Source: M0108 sp044228795 (lineage in GTDB: Bacteria; Pseudomonadota; Gammaproteobacteria; Chromatiales; Chromatiaceae). Taken from it: DNA of 64,000 nucleotides. The notes under the pieces are model-generated. The model was not told where the DNA came from. It was given only the letters and a program-made list of their open reading frames with translations, and ran no database searches. The position numbers and the translations under genes were made by a program. Every line of letters begins with the position of its first letter. Position 1 is the first letter of the stretch. Of this stretch, positions 16,599-24,829 are shown piece after piece. The stretch spans positions 5,709 to 69,708 of the forward strand of contig JBGAUE010000017.1 in assembly GCA_044228795.1 (NCBI GenBank), in the 5' to 3' direction.

Positions 16599-17240
16599 AT
16601 GATGGGAGTCCTCGGTGGCACCTTCGACCCCGTACATTTCGGCCATCTGCGGCCGGCACTGGAGGTGCGCCAGGATCTTGGGCTTCGGGAGGTACGCCTA
16701 ATCCCCTTGCATCGTGCTGTGCATCGCCCCCAGCCCCTGGCTAGTCCGGCCCAGCGGCTTGCCATGTTGAAGTTGGCCGTGGCGGGTGAACCGGGTATGT
16801 GTATCGATGACCGGGAGTTGAGGCGCCCGGGCGCTTCCTATACCTACGAAACCCTGGTAGAACTGCGCTCGGAACTGGGCCCGGAGGAGGGGATTTGTCT
16901 GCTGCTTGGCGCCGATGCCTTTGCTGGTTTTCTCTCCTGGCATCGGCCAGATGACATCTTGAGTTTGGCCCATCTGGTGGTTATGGGACGCCCCGGGGAT
17001 ACCCACTGCGTTACTGCGGCCAAGGATGAAGACCTGCGTACCTGGGCCGCACCGCGACTGTGCTCGTCGTCATCCCGGTTGGCAGAGGTCCCATCCGGGC
17101 GCATCTGGTTCCAGGATGTGACCTCACTAGCCATCTCGGCGACCCGCATTCGCCGCCTGGTGGCCTTGGGCCTAAGCCCCCGCTATTTGCTACCCGATGC
17201 CGTGATCGCCCTCATCGTGGGCGATAATCTCTACCGGTGA
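16599..17240 (+). CDS. nadD: nicotinate-nucleotide adenylyltransferase
   Basis: Adenylates nicotinate mononucleotide in NAD synthesis. The 213-residue protein has the nucleotidyltransferase start GVLGGTFDPVHFGHLRPA (with the H-x-G-H motif), LLGADAFAGFLSWHRPDDIL and the C-terminal ISATRIRRLVALG signature. ATG at 16599 or 16602 fits the family; it begins 40 bp after proA, as in many gammaproteobacteria (proA-nadD-rsfS). Confidence 0.96.
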   Translation: MMGVLGGTFDPVHFGHLRPALEVRQDLGLREVRLIPLHRAVHRPQPLASPAQRLAMLKLAVAGEPGMCIDDRELRRPGASYTYETLVELRSELGPEEGICLLLGADAFAGFLSWHRPDDILSLAHLVVMGRPGDTHCVTAAKDEDLRTWAAPRLCSSSSRLAEVPSGRIWFQDVTSLAISATRIRRLVALGLSPRYLLPDAVIALIVGDNLYR

Positions 17241-17266
17241 CCCCCTGGCTTCAGTAACCAGGGGTC
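17239..17266 (+). terminator. hairpin at the end of nadD
   Basis: GACCCCCTGG and CCAGGGGTC form a nine-pair stem with one bulge and a 9-nt loop, starting inside the nadD stop codon. No T-run follows, so it may attenuate rather than end transcription before rsfS. Confidence 0.4.
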
Positions 17267-17313
17267 CACGTGCAACCAACCCCTCGCAACCTTCCACCCC
17301 TAAGGAGAACGCC

Positions 17314-17670
17314 TTGGAGCTCGATCAACTCAAGCAACTGGTACTGGACACCCTGGATGATATGAAGGCCCAGGATGTGCAGGTGCTGGATGTGCGCGGC
17401 AAAACCGCGATCACCGATCTCATGGTCGTCGCCTCCGGTACCTCCGAGCGGCACGTCAAGGCGATCGCCGAGACCGTTGCCTTTCGCGCCAAGGAGGCGG
17501 GGGAGAACCCCCTGGGTAGCGAGGGGTTGAGCGAGGGGGAATGGGCCCTGGTGGATCTCAATATCGTGCTGGTTCATGTCATGCTGCCCAAGGTCCGCGA
17601 TTTCTATGCCCTCGAGCGACTCTGGTCCGCCACCGAGGCCACTCGTAAGGCCGCGCTGCTCGGCAATTAG
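17314..17670 (+). CDS. rsfS: ribosomal silencing factor RsfS
   Basis: A 118-residue protein that binds uL14 and blocks ribosome subunit joining during starvation. Recognised by DVRGKTAITDLMVVASGTS, GEWALVDLNIVLVHVMLP and the closing RDFYALERLW. The start is TTG at 17314 with AAGGAG 6 nt before it, and there is no suitable ATG nearby. Confidence 0.95.
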   Translation: MELDQLKQLVLDTLDDMKAQDVQVLDVRGKTAITDLMVVASGTSERHVKAIAETVAFRAKEAGENPLGSEGLSEGEWALVDLNIVLVHVMLPKVRDFYALERLWSATEATRKAALLGN

Positions 17671-17681
17671 AGGGCGATGAC

Positions 17682-18191
17682 ATGGCCAGCAACTTCTCCC
17701 GGGTTGCCCTGATCGCTGCCCTTGCTCAAAATCGCGTGATCGGCAGGGGCAACCAATTGCCATGGCATCTGCCGGCGGACCTGGCTCACTTCAAGCGTCG
17801 CACCCTGGACAAGACCCTCATCATGGGTCGCCGCACCTGGGAGTCCCTGCCGGGTTTGCTGCCCCGGCGGCGCCATATCGTTGTGACCCGTAACCCAGAC
17901 TATCAGGCCCCGGGCTGCCTGCTTGCATACACGCCGGAGGAGGCGCTGGCAATGGCGGGGGGCGAACAGGAGGTCATGGTTATCGGTGGCGAAGCCATCT
18001 TTCGCGCCCTGCTGCCCCGTGCGGGGCGGCTTTATCTGACGCTGGTCGATACACGGATCGAGGACGGGGATGTCTTCTTCCCTCTCTGGGCTCCGGCGGA
18101 GTGGCAGGAGTTTGAACGGGAGGACAGGGCGAAGGACGAGGCGAATCCCTTCAACCTGAGCTTTGTCAGTCTCGAGCGGGTGAAGGGCTAA
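17682..18191 (+). CDS. folA: dihydrofolate reductase
   Basis: A 169-residue enzyme regenerating tetrahydrofolate with NADPH. The substrate-site motif NQLPWHLPADLAHFK includes the catalytic Asp, IMGRRTWESLP the NADPH loop, and VIGGEAIF the second glycine motif. It follows rsfS by 11 bp, probably in the same transcript, and its end overlaps the convergent apaH by 4 bp. Confidence 0.97.
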   Translation: MASNFSRVALIAALAQNRVIGRGNQLPWHLPADLAHFKRRTLDKTLIMGRRTWESLPGLLPRRRHIVVTRNPDYQAPGCLLAYTPEEALAMAGGEQEVMVIGGEAIFRALLPRAGRLYLTLVDTRIEDGDVFFPLWAPAEWQEFEREDRAKDEANPFNLSFVSLERVKG

Positions 18192-19021
18192 TCTCCCAGG
18201 GACCCTATGGGGCAATCCAGGGAGATGGGCTCGATATTCTTCTTCTTGCGGATCGGGATGGCTGTGAGCGAGCGGCCCCAGAGGCAGCCGGTATCCAGAG
18301 CCCAAATGTTGTCCTTAGCCATGTAGCCGAGCGCCGACCAGTGGCCGATGACGAGACGGAAGTCGATGCTGGCGCGCCAGGGTATCTCGAACCAGGGGAT
18401 GTAGGGCTTGGTCTGAGTACCCACCGGGCCCTTTTCCTTGAGCCCCAGGGTGCCATCCGGCAGGCAATAGCGCATCCTCGTCATGCAATTGGTGATGAAG
18501 CGTAACCGGTCCATGCCTTTCAGGGAGGGTGACCAGCGATCTGGCAGGTTCCCATACATAGCATGGAGGAAGTCCCGGTAGTCGGGACCGCGCAGGACGG
18601 CTTCCACCTCGCTGGCGCAGGCAAGGGCCTGCAGCAGATCCCATTGGGGGGCCAGGCCGGCATGGACCATGGCGAAGTCCTTGCTGGCGTCGTAATGCAT
18701 GAGGGGCTGGTGGCGCAACCAGTGCAGAAGGTCCTCGCGATCGGGGGCCATCAATACATCGTGGAGGCTACTCATGGAGGCGGTCTTGTCACTACCCGCA
18801 CCCAGGGCCAGGAGATGGAGATCATGGTTGCCCAGCACAATCACGGCGGACTCGCCCAGGCTCCTGACATAACGCAAGACGCCCAGGGAATCCGGGCCCC
18901 GATTAACGAGATCACCGACCAACCAGAGCTGATCCTGACCGGGATTGAATTCCAGCTTATCGAGCAGCCGCCGGAAGGGGTCGTAACAACCCTGAATGTC
19001 ACCTATGGCGTAAGTGGTCAT
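18188..19021 (-). CDS. apaH: symmetrical bis(5'-nucleosyl)-tetraphosphatase
   Basis: A 277-residue metallophosphoesterase that splits Ap4A into two ADP. The metal-binding blocks GDIQGC, GDLVNRGPDSLG and LGNHDLH are intact, as is FAMVHAGLAPQWD. It lies 48 bp downstream of apaG on the minus strand, the usual pair. Confidence 0.97.
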   Translation of the reverse strand: MTTYAIGDIQGCYDPFRRLLDKLEFNPGQDQLWLVGDLVNRGPDSLGVLRYVRSLGESAVIVLGNHDLHLLALGAGSDKTASMSSLHDVLMAPDREDLLHWLRHQPLMHYDASKDFAMVHAGLAPQWDLLQALACASEVEAVLRGPDYRDFLHAMYGNLPDRWSPSLKGMDRLRFITNCMTRMRYCLPDGTLGLKEKGPVGTQTKPYIPWFEIPWRASIDFRLVIGHWSALGYMAKDNIWALDTGCLWGRSLTAIPIRKKKNIEPISLDCPIGSLGD

Positions 19022-19069
19022 GAGTCATGGAGGTCATGAAGGGTGGCGGCCAGGAACCCAGCGAGCCTG

Positions 19070-19459
19070 TCAATGCAGACGCATTGGCGTGGAAAGGGAA
19101 AAGGGTTCGATAGGGGCGGCAAAGCGGGTGCCATCGTCGGAGATCATGCCGTAGCTGCCGTGCATCGTCCCCACGGGGGTCTCCAAAAGGGCCCCGCTGG
19201 TGTAACGGAAGGTTTCCCCGGGTTCCAGATGAGGCTGCTCTCCGACGACCCCATCACCCCGGACCTCTTGCACCCTGCCGTTGGCATCGGTGATAACCCA
19301 ATGGCGGTCAAGGAGGCGAGCTGCCGTTAGGCCGATATTCTGGAGGGTGATGGTGTAGGCAAAGGCGTAACGGTCCTTTTCCGGTTGGGATTGCTCCAGG
19401 ATATAGAAACTCTGGGCCCGGACGGATATTTGGTAACGTGGGTCTTGATCGGAAGGCAT
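19070..19459 (-). CDS. apaG: ApaG protein
   Basis: A 129-residue beta-sandwich protein of unknown biochemical role, usually paired with apaH. Recognised by FAYTITLQNIG, LLDRHWVITDANG, VRGDGVVGEQPHLEPGE and GTMHGSYGM. ATG at 19459 matches the family start; a longer in-frame reading has no support. Confidence 0.96.
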   Translation of the reverse strand: MPSDQDPRYQISVRAQSFYILEQSQPEKDRYAFAYTITLQNIGLTAARLLDRHWVITDANGRVQEVRGDGVVGEQPHLEPGETFRYTSGALLETPVGTMHGSYGMISDDGTRFAAPIEPFSLSTPMRLH

Positions 19460-19715
19460 GGCTAGGAACCCCAGGAAACATGGCTGCAGAATAAGGGGCT
19501 GATCCAGGAAATACAATGGCCGGCGAGGCCTGGTTTCTGATCTGGAGTCTGGCGTGGGATCCTTTAGGACCAAGGGAAAATGCGTGGGGCGCGAGGGCGA
19601 GAAATGGGGGATAATTATTCCTTCACTGGTTCGGCCCTCATGTCTGCACGTTAGCGTCATCGGGAGTCAACCCCTTGTTTCATTTCTTCCCACCTCTGGT
19701 TGTTACCCCCGCCCG

Positions 19716-19883
19716 ATGAGCCTTACCCCTCGCCGTCGCAAGCGCGACCCCTTGAACATGCTGATTTTGGCCGTCGTGATCGGAATGGCCGTTACCCTCT
19801 TCTACCAGGTCCAGGTCTATTATGGCGCGGATCGCATTCCCTTCGCCCGGCAGGCGCCGGTTGATCGTGTGTTTGGGGGCTAG
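19716..19883 (+). CDS. small single-helix membrane protein, unknown
   Basis: A 55-residue product: a very basic N-terminus (MSLTPRRRKRDP), one membrane helix (about residues 16-34) and a short external tail. It precedes the Gfo/Idh/MocA gene by 37 bp on the same strand. No family is recognised; the positive-inside layout makes a real small membrane protein plausible. Confidence 0.5.
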   Translation: MSLTPRRRKRDPLNMLILAVVIGMAVTLFYQVQVYYGADRIPFARQAPVDRVFGG

Positions 19884-19920
19884 GAATCGCGCATGAACAT
19901 TTCCTCCAGAGGCACAAGGC

Positions 19921-20856
19921 ATGGCTGACAAAATCCGCGTCGCCGTTATTGGTGTCGGTTATTTGGGGCGATTTCACGCCTTGATCTACTCACGCCTGCC
20001 CGGCGTGGAGTTGGTCGGCGTCCTTGATACGGATCTGGATCGAGCGAGGCAAGTCGCCCAGGAAACGGGTTGCGCTGCCTTCGACAGCCTGGATGGCATC
20101 GCCGACCGGGTCGATGCTGTCTCTGTCGTGGTACCAACGACCGCCCATCTGGCCGTGGCCGAGCCTCTACTGGGGCGCGGCATCCATATGTTGCTGGAAA
20201 AACCCATCGCGGCGACTCGAGAAGAGGGCAGGCGCATTGTCGATCTGGCTGATCGAGGAGGGGCCATTCTCCAGATCGGCCACCTGGAGCGCTTCAATGC
20301 CGGCGTCATGGCCCTGGCGGAGCACATCGAGCATCCCCGTTTCGTCGAGACCCAGCGCATGGGGGAGTTTCTCGAGCGGGCCACGGATGTGGACGTGGTC
20401 TCGGATCTCATGATCCACGACATCGATATCATCCTGTCGCTCGTGGATTCGGAGTTGAAGTACGTGTCCGCCGTAGGCACGCCCGTTCTGACGAATCGCG
20501 TGGATATCGCCAACGCTCGCCTGGAGTTCGCCAATGGGGCCGTCGCCAACGTGGTGGCGAGTCGGGTCTCGGATCGCAAGACCCGGCGCATCCGAGTCTT
20601 TCAGGATCGCAAATATTTATCTCTCGACTTTATCGAACAGACCATCGATATCGCCTATCCCCATTTGGTACCCGGAGCGACGCGGCCCGAGATCGTCCGC
20701 GAGCGAATCAAGGTCGAGCCGGTCAAACCCCTGGATCGCGAAATCGAGGACTTCGTCGCCTGTGTTCGCGAGCATCGCCGGCCCCTGGTGGATGGACGCG
20801 TGGGCCTCGAGGCCTTGGATGTAGCCCTCAAGGTCAGGGATTGCATGGGCTATTAA
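19921..20856 (+). CDS. Gfo/Idh/MocA family NAD(P)-dependent oxidoreductase
   Basis: A 311-residue enzyme with an N-terminal Rossmann fold (VAVIGVGYLGRFHA; VLDTDLDRA), the family EKP motif (MLLEKPIAAT) and a C-terminal alpha/beta substrate domain with the catalytic-region segment DLMIHDIDIILSL. Such enzymes oxidise or reduce sugars. Close relatives sit near lipid A genes in proteobacteria, including the UDP-GlcNAc 3-dehydrogenase GnnA, but no gnnB-type aminotransferase is next to this one, so the substrate stays open. Confidence 0.88.
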   Translation: MADKIRVAVIGVGYLGRFHALIYSRLPGVELVGVLDTDLDRARQVAQETGCAAFDSLDGIADRVDAVSVVVPTTAHLAVAEPLLGRGIHMLLEKPIAATREEGRRIVDLADRGGAILQIGHLERFNAGVMALAEHIEHPRFVETQRMGEFLERATDVDVVSDLMIHDIDIILSLVDSELKYVSAVGTPVLTNRVDIANARLEFANGAVANVVASRVSDRKTRRIRVFQDRKYLSLDFIEQTIDIAYPHLVPGATRPEIVRERIKVEPVKPLDREIEDFVACVREHRRPLVDGRVGLEALDVALKVRDCMGY

Positions 20857-20862
20857 GTCGGG

Positions 20863-21111
20863 CTATTCCTTCGAGCATAGGTAGAGAATCTCGATATTAT
20901 CCTCGCGGGCCTGACGCTTGGTAACTTTGAGTGAATTTTGTCCCATGGATTTGCAATGGGCATTCGCCGCCCTGGCCGCCTCTATATAGTTATTGGCTAT
21001 GATTTGCCAATGGTCGGAGTCGACTCGAGTGGGGCCACTACTGCTTGCGCAGGCACTCAACACCAGGGTTATGGCCAGACTCGCGAACAGGGCATTTCGT
21101 GGGATTTTCAT
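20863..21111 (-). CDS. small two-cysteine lipoprotein A
   Basis: An 82-residue protein with a signal peptide ending in the lipobox LSAC. The mature part is about 65 residues with two cysteines (HCKS and LYLC) exactly 26 positions apart. The same spacing is found in the next two minus-strand genes, marking a family. It faces the oxidoreductase gene with a 6-bp gap. Function unknown. Confidence 0.65.
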   Translation of the reverse strand: MKIPRNALFASLAITLVLSACASSSGPTRVDSDHWQIIANNYIEAARAANAHCKSMGQNSLKVTKRQAREDNIEILYLCSKE

Positions 21112-21227
21112 GATATCACCGGGTATTAGCGCTTGAGGTAGGGATTGCGATTTAACGTTAGTGCGTAACACCGGCACGCCAATAGTAGCAGCATGCCTTC
21201 TCCAGCACGTCCATGTGACGATTTAAG

Positions 21228-21470
21228 TCATGGAGTTACGCACTCAAAGAGGTAATTGGCTGATAGGTTAGTTTTATCGGCTTCCTGCATTAAGTAGCTG
21301 GTTTTATCGTATTTAGCACATTCCCTGTCAGCGATGGCCCGTGCCTCTTCGGGACGTTTTAGACTGGCATCAACGACCACATTCTGACCATCCGACAGAA
21401 GAACTTCCGGGGCACAGCCCATCAAGAAAAATGGCAGTACCAGCACCAGCGGTTTAATGAGTTTTTTCAT
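21228..21470 (-). CDS. small two-cysteine lipoprotein B
   Basis: An 80-residue lipoprotein (lipobox LMGC). The mature part shows EARAIADRECAKYDKTS and ends LFECVTP, with the two cysteines 26 residues apart as in its neighbours. Its start overlaps the end of lipoprotein C by 4 bp (ATGA type), so translation is probably coupled. Arms of a 10-bp inverted repeat (AGTGCGTAAC at 21160, GTTACGCACT at 21235) lie between this gene and lipoprotein A, the second inside the 3' end of this gene. Confidence 0.7.
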   Translation of the reverse strand: MKKLIKPLVLVLPFFLMGCAPEVLLSDGQNVVVDASLKRPEEARAIADRECAKYDKTSYLMQEADKTNLSANYLFECVTP

Positions 21471-21751
21471 TTTGTTGTTCCGGCAGGATGCTCCGTCTCG
21501 GCAGGTTTCTCCGCGGGTGCTATGCAAAAAAAGTAGGCTGCGGCCCAGGGGTTACTCGCGTCCGATTTACGCACCAACCTGGCGGTCTTATTGGATTTAG
21601 CGCACTCCTGCTCCGCCAGTGCTTGTGCCGCTTCTGCGGATACGGAAGGCGGGGCATAAACAACGACGTTATCCGTTGAGGAACTGATGATTTCCGGTAC
21701 GGCAGCACAGCCCACAAGTAGGGCCGCCAATGCTGGCATGATAAATTTCAT
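21467..21751 (-). CDS. small two-cysteine lipoprotein C
   Basis: A 94-residue lipoprotein (lipobox LVGC) beginning MKFIMPALAALL. AAQALAEQECAKSNKTARL and YFFCIAP carry the conserved cysteine pair, again 26 residues apart. NVVV at the start of the mature part is shared with lipoprotein B (QNVVVDASL against DNVVVYAPP), so B and C are close paralogues. AGGAGAG precedes the ATG. Function unknown; a disulfide-stabilised surface or periplasmic domain is inferred. Confidence 0.72.
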   Translation of the reverse strand: MKFIMPALAALLVGCAAVPEIISSSTDNVVVYAPPSVSAEAAQALAEQECAKSNKTARLVRKSDASNPWAAAYFFCIAPAEKPAETEHPAGTTK

Positions 21752-21954
21752 GAAAGCTCTCCTATTATTTCAGCGGGGTGGAAAGGTGGGGCGCTTGAGT
21801 AATGAAGTTGGCAACAAGGCATCCTTAATTAACGAGCCGTCGTTCCAGGGGGGTGTGCCCGCGGGTAGGGGAGGTCAGGGACTTCCCTCCCGGTCTTCCA
21901 TAATTTTGGGCGTCGGCGGACGGCAGTGATGGTGCGGCGCCATGTCCACCTTTC

Positions 21955-22212
21955 ACCAGAGTACTTGTCGGCGCACGCATCTCGTATCGAGACCCCGCCC
22001 CGCACATTTTACGGCACACCTGAAAAAGAAAAAGCCACATATAGCGGCTAATTGACAGATACGCGACCTGGCGCCAGAGCACTTGTCGGCGCACGATGAC
22101 CGGATCGCCACCAAGCCGCAAGTGGTGGCGGACCTGTCAGGTAATATAGGGGAAAACGTATGCACACTTTCCGGCACACCGGAAAAAGAAAAAGCCGCAT
22201 AATGCGGCTAAG
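21955..22212. repeat. imperfect tandem duplication ending in terminator copies
   Basis: Two blocks recur. CCAGAG(T/C)ACTTGTCGGCGCACG is at about 21957 and 22079. A longer block running from CACA(T/C)TTT through CGGCACACC, GAAAAAGAAAAAGCC and GCGGCTAA is at about 22003-22052 and 22163-22212. The second copy contains about 40 extra bases, including a CCACCA/TGGTGG hairpin. The region from 21752 to 22224 has no convincing gene; it looks like a duplicated tRNA-terminator segment that has since decayed. Confidence 0.6.
22183..22209 (-). terminator. rho-independent terminator of tRNA-Arg
   Basis: On the minus strand AGCCGC-ATTAT-GCGGCT folds into a short strong hairpin followed at once by TTTTTCTTTTT, just downstream of the tRNA 3' end. 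A weaker second copy of the hairpin and T-run lies at about 22022-22050. Confidence 0.85.
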
Positions 22213-22224
22213 TACTTGATTAAT

Positions 22225-22301
22225 TGGCGCGCCCGGAGAGATTCGAACTCCCGACCCCCTGGTTCGTAGCCAGATACTCTATCCAACTGAGCTACGGGCG
22301 C
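22225..22301 (-). tRNA. tRNA-Arg(ACG)
   Basis: A 77-nt cloverleaf on the minus strand. The acceptor stem pairs GCGCCCG with CGGGCGC, the D arm holds AGCTCAGTTGGATAGAGT, and the T arm contains TTCGAAT. The anticodon loop CTACGAA gives ACG (inosine-modified to read CGU/CGC/CGA). Discriminator G and a DNA-encoded CCA end the gene. Promoter and terminator flank it. Confidence 0.97.
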
Positions 22302-22316
22302 TTATTCAAGCTGCAC

Positions 22317-22345
22317 ATTATCCCGAAGGGGCTGAAGGTCGTCAA
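22317..22345 (-). promoter_or_regulatory. sigma-70 promoter of tRNA-Arg
   Basis: Minus strand: -35 TTGACG, a 17-nt spacer, then -10 GATAAT, placing transcription start about 6-9 nt before the mature tRNA 5' end. This is the best consensus promoter in the window. The rest of the gap up to 22611 shows no supported gene. Confidence 0.85.
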
Positions 22346-22611
22346 GCGCGGCGTAGGCCAAGGCGAGCGCGGCTAACGGGGCACCCGAACACGACCTAAG
22401 CGCGGTTGTTGTCGTTTCAGCCAGCCTTGTGGCGCTGCCTGGCGAGAACCAGGGACAAGGGTTCCGGCGCGAGGCGGTTGATGCAGGGGTGGCGCAGCGA
22501 GGTCATGATCGCCGGGGTCTTGCGGTTTGGGAGTCGCCCCAAGCCAGAATGGACCCTGATCTTCCGCTTCGCTACCATGGCGTCATCGTGGACAGACCCT
22601 CTGGTACTAGC

Positions 22612-22998
22612 GTGCAGTTACCTCTTACACCTTCCGAACATACCGTTGTGATCCTAGGGGCCAGCCCTAAGCCGGCGCGCTATGCCTATCAGGCCTTGCG
22701 GCTGTTGGATGACATGGGCTACCGGGTAATGCCGGTCCATCCTAATTTCGATCAGATCGACGGCATTCCGGTGGTTTCGCACCTCGGTGCTATCCAGGAT
22801 CCGGTTCATACCTTGACGCTTTATGTCGGGCCTGAGCGCAGCCGGAGCCTGATCGCGGACATGGTCGCTCTGGCCCCCGGTCGGGTAATCCTCAACCCCG
22901 GTACGGAATCGCCAGAGCTGGAAGAGGCCCTGATTCTGGCAGGTATACCCAGCGAACGGGCCTGCACCTTGGTCTTGCTGCGTACGGGCCAGTTTTAG
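22612..22998 (+). CDS. CoA-binding (YccU-type) domain protein
   Basis: A 128-residue single-domain Rossmann protein. HTVVILGASPKPARYAYQAL, the GYRVMPVHPNFDQIDGIPV segment and RVILNPGTESPELEEAL match the CoA-binding domain of succinyl-CoA synthetase alpha and the stand-alone YccU family. No ATG fits; the GTG at 22612 begins MQLPLTPSEHTV and is my choice. Upstream in-frame residues look non-coding. It precedes mazG by 9 bp. Confidence 0.82.
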   Translation: MQLPLTPSEHTVVILGASPKPARYAYQALRLLDDMGYRVMPVHPNFDQIDGIPVVSHLGAIQDPVHTLTLYVGPERSRSLIADMVALAPGRVILNPGTESPELEEALILAGIPSERACTLVLLRTGQF

Positions 22999-23007
22999 GC
23001 TAGGGCG

Positions 23008-23811
23008 GTGGCCGAGCGCGAAACCTATGGTCTGGATGACCTGCTGGGCATCCTGGCACGGTTGCGTGATCCCAAGGGGGGCTGTCCTTGGGATCGACAG
23101 CAGGATTTTCGTAGCCTGCTGCCCTATGTCCTGGAGGAGGCCTACGAGGTTGCGGAGGCTATTGACCAGGGGGATATGGTTGCCCTGCGTGATGAGTTGG
23201 GTGATCTCTTATTTCAGATCGCCTTCCAATCGCGCTTGGGACAAGAGAGCGGCCATTTCGATTTCCCGCAGGTAGTGGATGCCATCTGCGCCAAGATGAT
23301 CCGGCGCCATCCTCATGTCTTTGCCGAGCTGGATCTCGTGGATGCGGCGGCGGTGACTGCTCATTGGGATAGCATCAAGGCGGGCGAACGGGCACAAAAA
23401 CCAGCTGAGACCCCGCTGGGTTTGCTCGATGGCGTGGCCCAGGCCTTACCGGCCCTGGTGCGGGCGGAAAAGCTGCAGCGTCGCGCGTCGCGGGTTGGCT
23501 TTGACTGGGATCGGGCCACGGAGGTGCTCGATAAGGTGAGGGAAGAGGTGGAGGAGTGCGCCGAGACCCTGGTCGAGGGTGCCAGCCCTCAGGCCCGTGT
23601 CCATGAGGTGGGTGATCTGCTCTTCGTCGCCGTCAACCTGGCCCGCCATCTGGGCGTGGATGCCGAGCAGGCGTTGCGGGCCGCTAATCACCGTTTCGAA
23701 AGGCGATTTCGCTCTATTGAGCAGGCCCTGCGCACCCAAGGCCGCGCGCCAGGTATTGAGGTCAGGGCGGAGATGGAGCGTCTTTGGGCGGCAGCCAAGG
23801 CGGAGGGATAG
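23008..23811 (+). CDS. mazG: nucleoside triphosphate pyrophosphohydrolase MazG
   Basis: A 267-residue enzyme that hydrolyses NTPs to NMPs and pyrophosphate, clearing aberrant nucleotides. Two MazG modules: GGCPWDRQQDFRSLLPYVLEEAYEVAEAI with DELGDLLFQIAFQ in the first, and VGFDWDRATEVLDKVREEVEE with HEVGDLLFVAVNLARHLG in the second. The acidic metal-binding E-x2-E and E/D-x3-D patterns are present. Start GTG at 23008. Confidence 0.95.
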   Translation: MAERETYGLDDLLGILARLRDPKGGCPWDRQQDFRSLLPYVLEEAYEVAEAIDQGDMVALRDELGDLLFQIAFQSRLGQESGHFDFPQVVDAICAKMIRRHPHVFAELDLVDAAAVTAHWDSIKAGERAQKPAETPLGLLDGVAQALPALVRAEKLQRRASRVGFDWDRATEVLDKVREEVEECAETLVEGASPQARVHEVGDLLFVAVNLARHLGVDAEQALRAANHRFERRFRSIEQALRTQGRAPGIEVRAEMERLWAAAKAEG

Positions 23812-23913
23812 GGATACCCTTGGGGCTTCTGGAGCCAGTCCATTGATAGCTATCTCAATGCCAGCAGTGGCTTAGACCGGTTTCATCATTTCTATCCGTA
23901 TGATCATTTCCTC

Positions 23914-24768
23914 ATGAGCTACCTGGACCACATTCGCGCCTGCAACCGCTGGAACCCCAGCCAATTCGTCCCATTTCGGGTCGATGGTGAACAGGTCGGT
24001 CTGATAAGACGTGACTTTGTTTCCCATCTGCAGGATTGGCCAGAGATCCTGAGTGTCGGGGAGGATGGCGTCGTTTGGGTACTGGCTGCCAGGGATCTGG
24101 AGGAGCGCTCCCGGGTACTGCACGAGCTCCTCGAGGACCTTCATACCCGGGGTGTCATCGGTCATATTCATGGAGAACGCTACCCGGTGTCCGCCAAGGA
24201 CCGGCTCCAGCCGCGCCTGCTGATCGATCGTTCCGCCGCACCCTATTTTGGGGTAAGGGCTTATGGTCAACACCTCAACGGCTTTGTACGTTCCCAGGAT
24301 GGCATCAAGCTCTGGGTCGCGCGCCGCGCCGCCGATCGACGCGTCTATCCTGATCATCTGGATAATCTCGCCGCGGGTGGTCTGCCCTGGGGCCTGGGTC
24401 TGACCGAGAATATTCGCAAGGAATGCCAGGAAGAGGCGGGGATGCCCGAGTCCCTCTCGTCTCGGGCGGTGGCGGTTGGGGCCGTGACCTACTGCGTGGA
24501 GGGTCCACATGGCCTCAAGCCGGATGTCATGTATTGCTATGACCTGGAGTTGCCGGGGGATTTCCGTCCAGTCAACACCGATGGCGAGGTGGCGGGGTTC
24601 GAACTGCAGCCCATCGAAGAGGTGATGACCAGGGTCCGGGACACCGACGACTTCAAGATCAACTGCAATCTGGTCATCATCGACTTCCTGATCCGGCATG
24701 GCTACATAAGCCCTGACGAACCGGATTACCTGGATCTGATTCAGGGGCTGAGGTCGCCCTTGCCCTGA
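23914..24768 (+). CDS. DUF4743 / Nudix hydrolase family protein
   Basis: A 284-residue protein. The N-terminal half (YLDHIRACNRWNPSQFVPFRVDGEQVG) is the DUF4743 domain; the C-terminal half is a Nudix fold with a degenerate box: GGLPWGLGLTENIRKECQEEAGM keeps KEC-x-EEAG but has Lys for Arg and lacks the usual first Glu. Bacterial and plant relatives hydrolyse damaged thiamine diphosphates (Tnr3-like), which is a reasonable but unproven role here. Confidence 0.83.
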   Translation: MSYLDHIRACNRWNPSQFVPFRVDGEQVGLIRRDFVSHLQDWPEILSVGEDGVVWVLAARDLEERSRVLHELLEDLHTRGVIGHIHGERYPVSAKDRLQPRLLIDRSAAPYFGVRAYGQHLNGFVRSQDGIKLWVARRAADRRVYPDHLDNLAAGGLPWGLGLTENIRKECQEEAGMPESLSSRAVAVGAVTYCVEGPHGLKPDVMYCYDLELPGDFRPVNTDGEVAGFELQPIEEVMTRVRDTDDFKINCNLVIIDFLIRHGYISPDEPDYLDLIQGLRSPLP

Positions 24769-24829
24769 GCGCAAGGCCAATCTCCAGCCGGGCTTCAAGA
24801 AACAAACCCAAGCTACTGCCAGATCATAT

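Noticed and set aside
21825..22177. Overlapping minus-strand frames in the repeat patch
   Set aside because: They mirror the duplicated DNA blocks and terminator sequences, not a conserved protein.
21955..22212. CRISPR-like array
   Set aside because: Only two unequal copies with different internal length and no spacer regularity; no cas gene in the window.
22429..22611. N-terminal extension of the CoA-binding protein
   Set aside because: The upstream residues have no resemblance to the family, whose domain begins right after the GTG at 22612.
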